Of a stretch of 7,979 bases of DNA, positions 1 through 6,244 are shown piece after piece. The stretch is taken from the NCBI GenBank assembly GCA_964613615.1, contig CAZTIB010000054.1, positions 1-7,979 of the forward strand. The letters run 5' to 3'. Origin of the DNA: J054 sp964613615. Lineage in GTDB: Bacteria > Pseudomonadota > Gammaproteobacteria > Steroidobacterales > GCA-2729495. The notes below the pieces were generated by a model. That model did not search any database. It was not told the origin of the DNA and saw nothing but the letters and a program-made list of their open reading frames with translations. Every line of letters begins with the position of its first letter. Position 1 is the first letter of the stretch. Made by a program: the position numbers and the translations under genes.

Positions 1-969
1 GATACCTGCGTGCACCGCGGCGGTGCCCTGGGCCTCGGCAAGCTCGTGGACGGTTGCGTGCAGTGCCCGTACCACGGCTGGCAGTTCGGCGGTGACGGTC
101 GCTGCACGCGCATACCGTCAATGCCCGACACCGCGCCCCCGGCCCGCGCGAAGGTGGACAGCTACCCGGTCGAGGAACGCTACGGTGTGATCTTCGCCTT
201 CCTCGGTGACCTGCCGGCCGATGAACGACCACCGGTATGCCCGGTGCCGGAATACGGACAGGACGGCTGGCGCGCCAGTGAGATCGTGGTGCTGGACATC
301 GATTGCTATTACGAGCGCTCGATGGAGAACGGCCTGGACCCGGTGCACAACGAGTTCGTGCATCCCGGCCAGGGCTTCCCGCCCATGCTGCAGGACACTT
401 TCGAGATGCACGAAGAGCCATGGGGGGCGCGCTTCTGGGCCAACTTTGGCGATCCGGTGCTGGAGATGACCGAGTTTGCGAAAGACCGCAACCGCACCGG
501 TGAGCTGCGCGCCGGCTCGTGGTTTCATGGCCCCAACGGGCTGGTCACATCGATTTTCGTCAATAAAGACAGCAACCTGGTGCAGTACTTCTTCGAGGCA
601 CCGGTCAGCGATTCGCACACGCGTATCTATTTCCTGAACATGCGCAACTGGCTGTTGGACGCTGATAAGGACGAGCGGATCATGCAGGTGAACCTGCGGA
701 TTACCCAGGAGGACATCGGCATCCTGGAAGCCTTGTGGCCAGTGCGCACCCCCGACACGCTGACCCGGGAAATCATGACGCCGTCGGACCAGGTGGTCGT
801 GCGCTTCCGCGAGCAACTGGCCGACTGGGGGGCGCGCGGCTGGCAGATCGACCGGCACGCGCTGCGGGCACGCCATGGCGACGTGGCCTACTCGATCCCG
901 TGCCCCGACCGCCGCACGTCGGGGAATTGGGTCTTGGAGCCAGTTCCACTTTTGCCCCCACAAGGCTAA
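1..969 (+). CDS. Rieske non-heme iron oxygenase, alpha (catalytic) subunit, 5'-truncated by the window edge
   Basis: Catalytic subunit of a Rieske-type mono- or dioxygenase, a cytoplasmic enzyme that activates O2 with electrons from a reductase partner; no reductase or beta subunit is in view. The open frame is already running at base 1. The [2Fe-2S] Rieske motif is complete: Cys at 7-9, His at 13-15, then CPYHGW with Cys at 64-66 and His at 73-75 (C-x-H-x16-C-x2-H). The mononuclear iron site is seen as MENGLDPVHNEFVH, with Asp at 337-339 and His at 346-348 and 361-363; the Asp of QEDIGILE (712-714) is the likely third ligand. The layout resembles the vanillate demethylase/pheophorbide a oxygenase-like branch rather than ring dioxygenases with a beta subunit, but the substrate cannot be read. 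Only a short N-terminal part is missing. The tail WVLEPVPLLPPQG looks natural, although its last codons and stop lie in a 22-bp repeat. An internal GTG at 10 is not the real start, because it would remove the first Rieske Cys. Confidence 0.93.
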   Translation, partial: DTCVHRGGALGLGKLVDGCVQCPYHGWQFGGDGRCTRIPSMPDTAPPARAKVDSYPVEERYGVIFAFLGDLPADERPPVCPVPEYGQDGWRASEIVVLDIDCYYERSMENGLDPVHNEFVHPGQGFPPMLQDTFEMHEEPWGARFWANFGDPVLEMTEFAKDRNRTGELRAGSWFHGPNGLVTSIFVNKDSNLVQYFFEAPVSDSHTRIYFLNMRNWLLDADKDERIMQVNLRITQEDIGILEALWPVRTPDTLTREIMTPSDQVVVRFREQLADWGARGWQIDRHALRARHGDVAYSIPCPDRRTSGNWVLEPVPLLPPQG

Positions 970-978
970 CGCGGATCC
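957..978 (+). repeat. 22-bp perfect direct repeat, copy 1, overlapping the oxygenase stop codon
   Basis: The segment starts cccacaaggctaac and ends gcggatcc. It is identical to 1081-1102, giving a 124-bp period. This copy supplies the last codons (PQG) and the TAA of the Rieske gene. Weaker similarity seems to continue upstream into the coding region, where the copies read as VPLLPPQG-stop and TPPSSPQG-stop in the corresponding frames. It could be a dispersed intergenic repeat or a partial 3'-end duplication; a single window cannot separate these. Confidence 0.8.
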
Positions 979-1112
979 ACCGGGGCAAAGGGGCAAGCAA
1001 CCGCACGCACTTTCTGCCGCCAGCAACCTCAGGCGAGTCCGCCCAACCGCAGCGGGGCGAACCAGAACTCCGCCTTCTAGCCCACAAGGCTAACGCGGAT
1101 CCGCCAAATCAG
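970..1112. other. Convergent intergenic region between oxygenase and permease
   Basis: This 143-bp gap lies between two genes that end towards each other. It contains most of repeat copy 1, all of copy 2 and about 100 bp of GC-rich sequence in between. No convincing Rho-independent terminator (strong stem followed by a T run) is visible on either strand. Short reading frames through it are low-complexity and look like chance frames. Nothing coding is supported. Confidence 0.6.
1081..1102 (+). repeat. 22-bp perfect direct repeat, copy 2
   Basis: Identical in all 22 bases to 957-978. It ends 10 bp short of the stop codon of the leftward permease (1113-1115). In this copy the following bases create the 10-bp palindrome GCGGATCCGC at 1094-1103. 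It also contains an in-frame equivalent of the oxygenase PQG-stop tail, which fits either a repeated element or a duplicated gene end. Confidence 0.8.
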
Positions 1113-2885
1113 CTACAGCGGCCAAAAGATCAGAATCGCCGGCACCGACACCACGACCACCAGGATCTCCAGCGGCAGGCCCATACGCCAGTAGTCGCCG
1201 AAGCGGTAACCACCGGGACCCATGATCAGCGTGTTGTTCTTGTGGCCGATGGGGGTGAGAAAGGCGCAGCTCGCAGCTACCGCGACGCCCATCAGGAAGG
1301 GGTCGGGGTTCACCTCAAGCTGGCTGGCAATTTCCACGGCCACCGGTGCGGCGATAACCGCCGTGGCGGTGTTGTTCATCACATCGGACAGCGTCATCGT
1401 CACGATAATCAGCAGGGTCAGCACCACCACTGGCGAAAACCCGCTGGCAACATCCACCAGCCCCGTGGCGATCAGCTGCGTGCCGCCCGTCGCTTCCAGT
1501 GCGCCACCGATGGGAATCATGCTGCCGAGTAGCACGATCACCGGCCACTCAATGGAGTCGTAAATCTCGCGCAACGGCACGATGTTGGTCAATGCCATAA
1601 GCGCGACGACACAGCCCAGGGCCACGGGCAGGTAAATGAGCCCGGACCCGGCCAATACAATTGCGGCGGCGAATATACCCACCGCGAGCCAGACCTTGTG
1701 GCGCTGAATCACGCGCTGACCGCGGTCGCGCAGCGGCAGGCAACCCAGTCGGATAATTGCATCGCCCACGCGTTCATCCGTGCCGAGCAACAGCAACACG
1801 TCGCCGGGCCGCAATTCCAGATCACGCACCCGTTCGCGAAAGCGCTGGCCTTCCCGCGACACGCCCACCAGCGCGACGCCGTAGCGGTACAGCAACCGCA
1901 CGGAGCGTGCTGCCCGGCCGGCCAGCCTGGAGGACTCGGGCACCACCGCCTCCACCAGCGCGAGGTCTTCCGCATCCAGCGCGCTGGTGCCTGAACCGAC
2001 GTGCTCGAGACCGGCGGCGCCGATGAAGTCCTCGATTTCTTCCGGCCGCGCTTCCAGCACCAGCACGTCGCCGGCCCGGATCTCGGTCCGTCGCGCGAGA
2101 CCCGGCATGCGCTGGCCGCGCCGGATCAGGCCGACGATCTCCACATCAGCCTCGGCCGCCATCTCATCCAGTTCCGCCACCCGCTTGCCGATGACACTGG
2201 AACCTTTCGGCACCCGCACTTCGGCAATGTAGTCGGCGAGATCGAACAGCGTTTTGCCGCTGCCTGGCGCCTGGCGCGACGGCGGCAACAGGCGCCAGCC
2301 GACGAGGGTCACGAACAGAAGGCCAGCCACCGCGCAGGCCAGACCAACAGGCGTGAAGTCGAACACCCGGTACGGCGCACCCAGCGCTTCGGCGCGGTAC
2401 TCCGCAATCACGATGTTCGGCGGCGTACCGATCAGCGTGATCATGCCGCCGAGTATCGACGCAAAAGAAATGGGCATCAGGCTCAGGGATGGGCTGCGCC
2501 CGGCCTTTTCTGCCGCCTGCAGCTCCAGCGGCATCAGCATGGCGAGCGCCGCGACATTGTTCATCAACGCGGACAGCGCGGCGGCCAGCCCGCCCATGAC
2601 GCCGATGTGCGTGCCGAGGCTGCGGCCGCGATTCACCACGAAGCGCGCCAGCAGCTCGATGGCGCCGGAGTTGGACAGGCCGCGGCTCACGATCAGCACC
2701 AGCGCGATGATCACGGTGGCAGGATGGCCGAAACCCGAGAAGGCCCGATCCACCGGCACGATACCGGTCAGCAGCGCGGCCAGCAGCGCGATAAAGGCCA
2801 CCAGGTCATAGCGCCAGCGTCCCCAGACCAGGAAGACGAATACCAGGCCAAGCAGTGCAAACAGGATCAGCTGGTCATTGGTCAC
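1113..2885 (-). CDS. SLC13/DASS-family anion:Na+ symporter-like permease with two TrkA-C domains
   Basis: Inner-membrane permease of the divalent anion:sodium symporter (SLC13) group; bacterial relatives with internal TrkA-C (RCK_C) domains are often annotated as sulfate or dicarboxylate transporters. The substrate is not decidable here. Counting from the GTG at 2885, it has 590 residues. N-terminal membrane helices include ALSALMNNVAALAML (MNN at 108-110) and LIGTPPNIVIAEY (GTPPN at 153-157). A soluble block follows with two TrkA-C units, about residues 213-293 and 308-386, each ending in a hydrophobic GDVLxL strand. The second membrane half carries the pseudo-symmetric TLSDVMNNTATAVIA (MNN at 503-505) and TPIGHKNN (544-551). 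The frame stays open to an ATG at 3056, but that extension is charged, not family-like, and overlaps the divergent gene. GTG at 2885, giving MTNDQLILFALLG, puts the first helix near the N-terminus and is preferred, although no clear Shine-Dalgarno precedes it. Confidence 0.9.
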   Translation of the reverse strand: MTNDQLILFALLGLVFVFLVWGRWRYDLVAFIALLAALLTGIVPVDRAFSGFGHPATVIIALVLIVSRGLSNSGAIELLARFVVNRGRSLGTHIGVMGGLAAALSALMNNVAALAMLMPLELQAAEKAGRSPSLSLMPISFASILGGMITLIGTPPNIVIAEYRAEALGAPYRVFDFTPVGLACAVAGLLFVTLVGWRLLPPSRQAPGSGKTLFDLADYIAEVRVPKGSSVIGKRVAELDEMAAEADVEIVGLIRRGQRMPGLARRTEIRAGDVLVLEARPEEIEDFIGAAGLEHVGSGTSALDAEDLALVEAVVPESSRLAGRAARSVRLLYRYGVALVGVSREGQRFRERVRDLELRPGDVLLLLGTDERVGDAIIRLGCLPLRDRGQRVIQRHKVWLAVGIFAAAIVLAGSGLIYLPVALGCVVALMALTNIVPLREIYDSIEWPVIVLLGSMIPIGGALEATGGTQLIATGLVDVASGFSPVVVLTLLIIVTMTLSDVMNNTATAVIAAPVAVEIASQLEVNPDPFLMGVAVAASCAFLTPIGHKNNTLIMGPGGYRFGDYWRMGLPLEILVVVVSVPAILIFWPL

Positions 2886-2945
2886 TGTGGTGAGTCTCAG
2901 GCAGGTTAGGCAACAGATGATGCCACGCCGTTTAGAATCTGCTCC
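2886..2945. promoter_or_regulatory. Divergent intergenic region between permease and small ORF
   Basis: Sixty bases separate the preferred GTG start of the leftward permease from the ATG of the rightward small ORF. Control elements for both must lie here or inside the flanking genes. A rightward -10-like TAGAAT is at 2933-2938. I see no convincing leftward hexamer pair and no operator palindrome. Confidence 0.4.
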
Positions 2946-2948
2946 ATG
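2910..2948 (+). promoter_or_regulatory. Candidate promoter with TAGAAT seven bases before ATG (leaderless-type)
   Basis: A -10-like TAGAAT at 2933-2938 is followed by only 7 nt before the ATG at 2946, so transcription would start at or next to the start codon. At 17-bp spacing the upstream hexamer is GCAACA (2910-2915), which matches only the ACA half of TTGACA. No Shine-Dalgarno is present between TAGAAT and ATG. The arrangement recurs before the gene at 6628. Prediction from spacing and motif only. Confidence 0.4.
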
Positions 2949-3092
2949 GGCAAGCGAAAAACACCGCGACCGCCGGACATTCTTCGCAAATCGGGGCCGC
3001 AGAAGGACCGCAGCAAGTACGACCGCAAGCGCGTGAAAGAAGAAGACCGGCAGCACGATTCAACGCCCGGTGAAGCGCCGCCGAAGGAATGA
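2946..3092 (+). CDS. Small highly charged basic protein, 48 aa, function unknown
   Basis: A short frame, ATG to TGA, encodes MGKRKTPRPPDILRK at the start and a hydrophilic Lys/Arg/Asp/Glu-rich remainder (DRSKYDRKRVKEEDR), ending in a Pro-rich acidic tail. There is no signal peptide, membrane segment or Cys/His metal motif. The composition recalls small ribosome- or nucleic-acid-associated proteins of proteobacteria, but I do not recognise a family. It fills the gap between the divergent permease and the ybdG-like gene, ending 44 bp before the latter. A TAGAAT element sits 7 nt before its ATG, in an arrangement repeated elsewhere in the window, which slightly favours a real gene. It could still be a chance frame; only conservation in relatives would settle it. 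Confidence 0.5.
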   Translation: MGKRKTPRPPDILRKSGPQKDRSKYDRKRVKEEDRQHDSTPGEAPPKE

Positions 3093-3136
3093 CCAGATTG
3101 TGGCACCGCAAGCTGCGCGGCTGCTAAGGTCGCGCC

Positions 3137-4375
3137 ATGCGCGAAATAGAGAACCTGCTGGAACGCCTGCCACCGGGCCTGGCCGATGTTGCCCTCATCA
3201 TTGCGTTGCTGGCAATCGCGGTGGTCGCCGACCTGATCGCCAAGAGAATCCTGTTGCGCAGCCTGCGGGCGGTGACCCGGCGCACGCAGGTGACCTGGGA
3301 CGACGCGCTGGTCGAACGCAACGTGTTTGGGCGGCTCGCCCAGCTGGTACCCGCGCTGATTATTTTTTCCGGCCTCAGGTTCATCCCCGGCCTGCCGGAC
3401 CAGCTGGCGGCCCTCGTCGCGAATGTCACCGTGGCCTACATGGTGCTGATGCTGACCCTGACGCTGACCGCGGCCCTGGGCGCGGCCAACGACATTTACG
3501 AGGGCCACGCGGTATCGCGCGAACGCCCATTGAAAGGCGTCGTGCAGCTGCTGCAAATCGGCATTTACCTGATCGGCGGCGTGCTGATCGTCGCCGTTCT
3601 GCTCGACCGCTCGCCGCTGCTGCTGCTGTCGGGGCTTGGGGCCATGACCGCCATCCTGTTGCTGGTCTTCAAGGATACGATCCTGGGACTGGTGGCCAGT
3701 GTTCAGCTGACCGCCAACGACATGGTGCGAGTTGGCGACTGGATCGAGATGCCGCAGTACAAGGCCGACGGTGACGTCATCGACGTCGCGCTGCACACGG
3801 TGAAGGTGCAGAACTGGGACAAGACCATTACTACCATTCCGACCTACAAGCTGATCGCCGAGTCTTTCAAGAACTGGCGCGGCATGTCCTCTTCGGGGGG
3901 ACGGCGCATTAAACGGGCAGTCTACGTGGACCAGAATTCCATTCGCTTTCTGAGCGACGAGGAGGTGGAACGCTTCAAGCGTTTTGCGCTGCTGAAGGAT
4001 TACGTGCAGGCGAAGGAAGAGGAACTGGCCGACTACAACGCCCGGCTGCCCCATGCCACCGACGCCGAGGCCAACCAGCGCCGGCTGACCAACGTTGGCA
4101 CCTTCCGCGCCTACATAAAGAACTACCTGGTGAACCACCCCCGCATTTACTCCGACGGCATGACGCTGCTGGTGCGCCAGCTGCCGCCAACGCCCGACGG
4201 TTTACCCATTGAACTCTACTGCTTCACCACCACGACGGCCTGGGGCGACTACGAAGACATCCAGTCCGATATATTCGACCACTTGCTGGCTATTGCCGGA
4301 GAGTTCGGCCTGCGGCTCTACCAAAAGCCCGCAGGCAAAGATCTCGAAGGGCTGCGACTGGCTACGGAGACCTGA
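3137..4375 (+). CDS. ybdG: YbdG-type mechanosensitive channel (MscS superfamily, miniconductance)
   Basis: Inner-membrane MscS-superfamily channel; E. coli YbdG contributes a miniconductance response to hypo-osmotic stress. The 412-residue length matches YbdG (about 415). Long stretches match the E. coli protein as I remember it: GLGAM plus LLVFKD in the pore-lining helix (about 166-180), LGLVASVQLTANDM, GDWIEMPQYKADG (200-212), VKVQNWDKTITTIPT, SFKNWRGMSSSGGRRIKR (243-260), IRFL, and near the C-terminus NVGTFRAY, NHPRI, MTLLVRQL and IFDHLLAIAGEFGLRLYQ. About five hydrophobic segments occupy residues 17-180, with the soluble beta and C-terminal domains after them. The ATG at 3137 gives a family-like N-terminus. 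Upstream TAAGGT can be read either as a weak AAGG ribosome site (7-nt spacing) or as a -10 hexamer 6 nt before the ATG. The stop is 3 nt from the next ATG, so it is probably co-transcribed with the cupin gene. Confidence 0.95.
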   Translation: MREIENLLERLPPGLADVALIIALLAIAVVADLIAKRILLRSLRAVTRRTQVTWDDALVERNVFGRLAQLVPALIIFSGLRFIPGLPDQLAALVANVTVAYMVLMLTLTLTAALGAANDIYEGHAVSRERPLKGVVQLLQIGIYLIGGVLIVAVLLDRSPLLLLSGLGAMTAILLLVFKDTILGLVASVQLTANDMVRVGDWIEMPQYKADGDVIDVALHTVKVQNWDKTITTIPTYKLIAESFKNWRGMSSSGGRRIKRAVYVDQNSIRFLSDEEVERFKRFALLKDYVQAKEEELADYNARLPHATDAEANQRRLTNVGTFRAYIKNYLVNHPRIYSDGMTLLVRQLPPTPDGLPIELYCFTTTTAWGDYEDIQSDIFDHLLAIAGEFGLRLYQKPAGKDLEGLRLATET

Positions 4376-4378
4376 ACA

Positions 4379-4861
4379 ATGAGCGACGCACCCCCAATCG
4401 TTAACCTGGATGACCTGGAACTGAACGACTTCGGCCACGGCGACAGGTTTTCCGCCCAGCTCGGCCGCGTGGGCCGCACCCTGGGCATGCAGAAGATCGG
4501 CTGCGGGCTGGTGATCCTGGCGCCCGGGAAACGGGCCTGGCCCTTTCACGGGCACCATGCCCAGGAAGAAGCCTTCGTGATCATCGCGGGGCAGGGAATG
4601 ATTCGCTACGCTGATGGCGAGTACCCGGTGAAGACGGGTGATGTGATCTACACGCCGCCCGGACCGGACCGCGCGCACCAGATCGTGAACGACTCCGACG
4701 CGGAGCTTAAGTACCTGGCCCTGAGCTCCATGGACTCACCCGAAATCTGCTATTACCCGGACTCGCAGAAGACCGGCGCGTTCCACATCACCGACAAAGG
4801 TTTCACGGGTTTCATGTCCCGCGACGGCGAACTGGCCGACTACTGGGACGGCGAAGATTAG
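4379..4861 (+). CDS. Single-domain cupin protein, predicted metal-binding
   Basis: Small cytoplasmic cupin of 160 residues. Cupin motif 1 is seen as GKRAWPFHGHHAQEEAFV (about 50-67), with candidate metal ligands His57, His59 and Glu64 and the G71 six residues later. Motif 2 is GDVIYTPPGPDRAHQIVN (87-104), with His100 as the fourth ligand. All four expected ligands are therefore present. Such proteins are dioxygenases, isomerases, epimerases or sugar/ligand sensors; nothing here picks one. The C-terminal part, DSPEICYYPDSQKTGAF and an acidic DYWDGED end, is outside the barrel core. The start has a good GGAGA ribosome site at 4366-4370 inside the 3' end of ybdG, with a 3-nt intergenic gap, which suggests translational coupling. 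Its stop TAG abuts or overlaps the beginning of the MFS frame. Confidence 0.9.
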   Translation: MSDAPPIVNLDDLELNDFGHGDRFSAQLGRVGRTLGMQKIGCGLVILAPGKRAWPFHGHHAQEEAFVIIAGQGMIRYADGEYPVKTGDVIYTPPGPDRAHQIVNDSDAELKYLALSSMDSPEICYYPDSQKTGAFHITDKGFTGFMSRDGELADYWDGED

Positions 4862-4901
4862 CAGCGCCCGCTACCCCAACGCGGGTTACGCCTGGTACAC
4901 A

Positions 4902-6182
4902 GTGGTCCTGCTCACCGTGGCCTACGTATTCAACTTCGTAGATCGCTACATCCTCGGGCTGCTGGTGGAACCCATCAAGGCGGACCTCGGGCTGTCGGAT
5001 ACGCAAATGGGGCTGCTGATCGGCCCGGCCTTCGCCGTGCTGTATGCCGCCGCCGGCCTGCCGCTGGGCTGGCTGGCCGACCGCATGCGTCGCACGGTGA
5101 TTCTCGGCTGCGGCATCGCGCTCTGGTCGCTGGCCACGGCCGCATCGTCCCTGGCCCGCAACTTCGGCCAGCTGTTCCTGGCCCGCGTCGGCGTTGGGGT
5201 GGGCGAAGCGACGCTGGCCCCGTGCGCGCTGTCGATGATTTCCGACAGCTTTCCTCCGGACCGCCGCGGCCGGCCCATTGCGTTCTATACCGCTGCGCAG
5301 TCACTGGGCGCCGGCATAGCAGCGCTGGGCGGCGCGGCGGTGCTGACCTGGGCCAACTCCGTGGAACAGCTGCAGCTGCCGGTAGTCGGCGACGTCAAGC
5401 CCTGGCAATTCACATTCTTCGTGGTGGGACTACCCGGCCTCCTGGTCGCGCTGCTGCTGTTCCTGTCCCGCGAGCCCGCGCGGCAGGAACGTACCGCCAC
5501 ACAAACGGGCGCCAGCATCGCGGAGACACTGAGTTTTCTGTGGCAGCGGCGAGCTACTTACCTGAGCTTCGTTGCCTTTCCGCTGTGCATGACCATCGTC
5601 GCCTACAGCCAGACTTTCTTCGCCGCACTGTACATGCGCACCTGGAACTGGCCGATTGAACGCTTCGCCTTGTGGAGCGGCCTCGCGCTGGTGATCATCG
5701 GGCCCATCACCGTGAACGTGGCCGGCTGGTTGTCGGACCGGCTTTATAAGAACGGCCGGCCCGATGGCCCCGTGCAGGTGATGCTCGTCGGCAGCGCACT
5801 GCTGATCGTGATGGGCATCGTGTCACCGCTGATGCCCACCGGCGAACTCGCCTTCGGTGTCTGGCTGTTCAACCTGGCGGGCATGTCCACAGTATCGGCA
5901 GCAGCGCCGATTGCGCTGCTGAACGTTGCACCGGCAACCATGCGCGGCCAGGTCTCCGCGCTGTTCTACATGGTCACTAGCCTGGGTGGATTGCTCATTG
6001 GTCCGCCGGCGGTGGGCCTTCTGGCCGACTACGTATTTGGAGAGACGGGCATTCAATATGCAACGGCCCTGGTGCCGGCACTGTTCGGCGTGCCCGTGCT
6101 GCTGTTCGCCGGTTACGCGCGGCGGCGCTACCTTGCTGAGTGCCAGGCCGCTGCGGCAGAAGCCAACGCTAATCGCGGCTAA
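4902..6182 (+). CDS. Major facilitator superfamily transporter, spinster-like; true start unresolved and probably upstream
   Basis: Inner-membrane MFS carrier with about 12 hydrophobic helices and 426 residues from the GTG at 4902. TM1 carries FVDRYILGLLVEPIKADLG, followed by the family's LGLSDTQMGLLIGPAFAVLY. Motif A between TM2 and TM3 is GWLADRMRR (56-64). ARVGVGVGEATLAPCALSMISD (94-115) in TM4-5 is typical of the Spns/spinster-like group, whose bacterial members are linked loosely to hydrophobic acids and lipids; the substrate is unknown. The frame is open upstream and reads SARYPNAGYAWYT just before the GTG, which looks like the usual N-terminus of this group. No ATG, GTG or TTG exists there. 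The nearest candidate is ATT at 4857, overlapping the cupin stop. GTG 4902 lacks a ribosome site and begins inside TM1. The last codons, NRG and TAA, lie in the left arm of a REP-like inverted repeat. Confidence 0.9.
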   Translation: MVLLTVAYVFNFVDRYILGLLVEPIKADLGLSDTQMGLLIGPAFAVLYAAAGLPLGWLADRMRRTVILGCGIALWSLATAASSLARNFGQLFLARVGVGVGEATLAPCALSMISDSFPPDRRGRPIAFYTAAQSLGAGIAALGGAAVLTWANSVEQLQLPVVGDVKPWQFTFFVVGLPGLLVALLLFLSREPARQERTATQTGASIAETLSFLWQRRATYLSFVAFPLCMTIVAYSQTFFAALYMRTWNWPIERFALWSGLALVIIGPITVNVAGWLSDRLYKNGRPDGPVQVMLVGSALLIVMGIVSPLMPTGELAFGVWLFNLAGMSTVSAAAPIALLNVAPATMRGQVSALFYMVTSLGGLLIGPPAVGLLADYVFGETGIQYATALVPALFGVPVLLFAGYARRRYLAECQAAAAEANANRG

Positions 6183-6231
6183 AGCCGCTCCTACGCCCGG
6201 CAGACCGGTAGGAGCGGCTTTAGCCGCGATT
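6171..6231. repeat. Head-to-head GTAG REP-like dimer: perfect 24-bp inverted repeat with 13-nt loop
   Basis: Left arm 6171-6194 and right arm 6208-6231 are perfect reverse complements; the loop is 6195-6207. Each arm read outward from the loop begins GTAGGAGCGG and continues CTTTAGCCGCGATT, and it contains its own small stem GCGGC/GCCGC. A GTAG head next to a GC-rich short palindrome is the hallmark of REP elements mobilised by RAYT (TnpA-REP) transposases, such as the Stenotrophomonas GTAG elements. Two units in inverted orientation form the common dimer. The left arm supplies the last codons and the TAA (6180-6182) of the MFS gene, and the right arm ends 13 bp before the stop codon of the convergent gene. 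In RNA the whole element could form a very stable hairpin and serve as a 3'-end stabiliser or bidirectional transcription barrier. No transposase is in the window. Confidence 0.93.
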
Positions 6232-6244
6232 CCTGTTTCCGAAC

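Noticed and set aside
118..1026. 302-codon frame on the minus strand under the oxygenase
   Set aside because: It is a GC-rich antisense shadow of a gene with intact Rieske and iron-ligand motifs, and its translation shows no recognisable domain.
957..1102. Integron attC sites (the reverse strand of the repeat reads GCGTTAGCC, close to the GTTRRRY core)
   Set aside because: The core has a mismatch to the consensus, no paired RYYYAAC/GTTRRRY set flanks a foldable stem in either orientation, and there is no integrase or cassette array.
2001..2909. 302-codon plus-strand frame opposite the permease
   Set aside because: The translation is Arg/His/Gln-rich with no domain and lies wholly antisense to the permease coding region.
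2886..3056. N-terminal extension of the permease to the ATG at 3056
   Set aside because: The extra 57 residues are Arg/Cys-rich and unlike the family, overlap the divergent small ORF, and would push the first transmembrane helix far from the N-terminus.
2906..4138. 410-codon minus-strand frame opposite ybdG
   Set aside because: The translation is Gln/His/Gly/Arg-rich and low in order, typical of the antisense of a high-GC gene, and it lies opposite a confidently identified channel.
6171..6231. Simple Rho-independent terminator
   Set aside because: The stem is long and perfect, but the downstream sequence has only short T runs, and the GTAG-headed nested palindromes fit a REP dimer better. 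A termination role may still be secondary.
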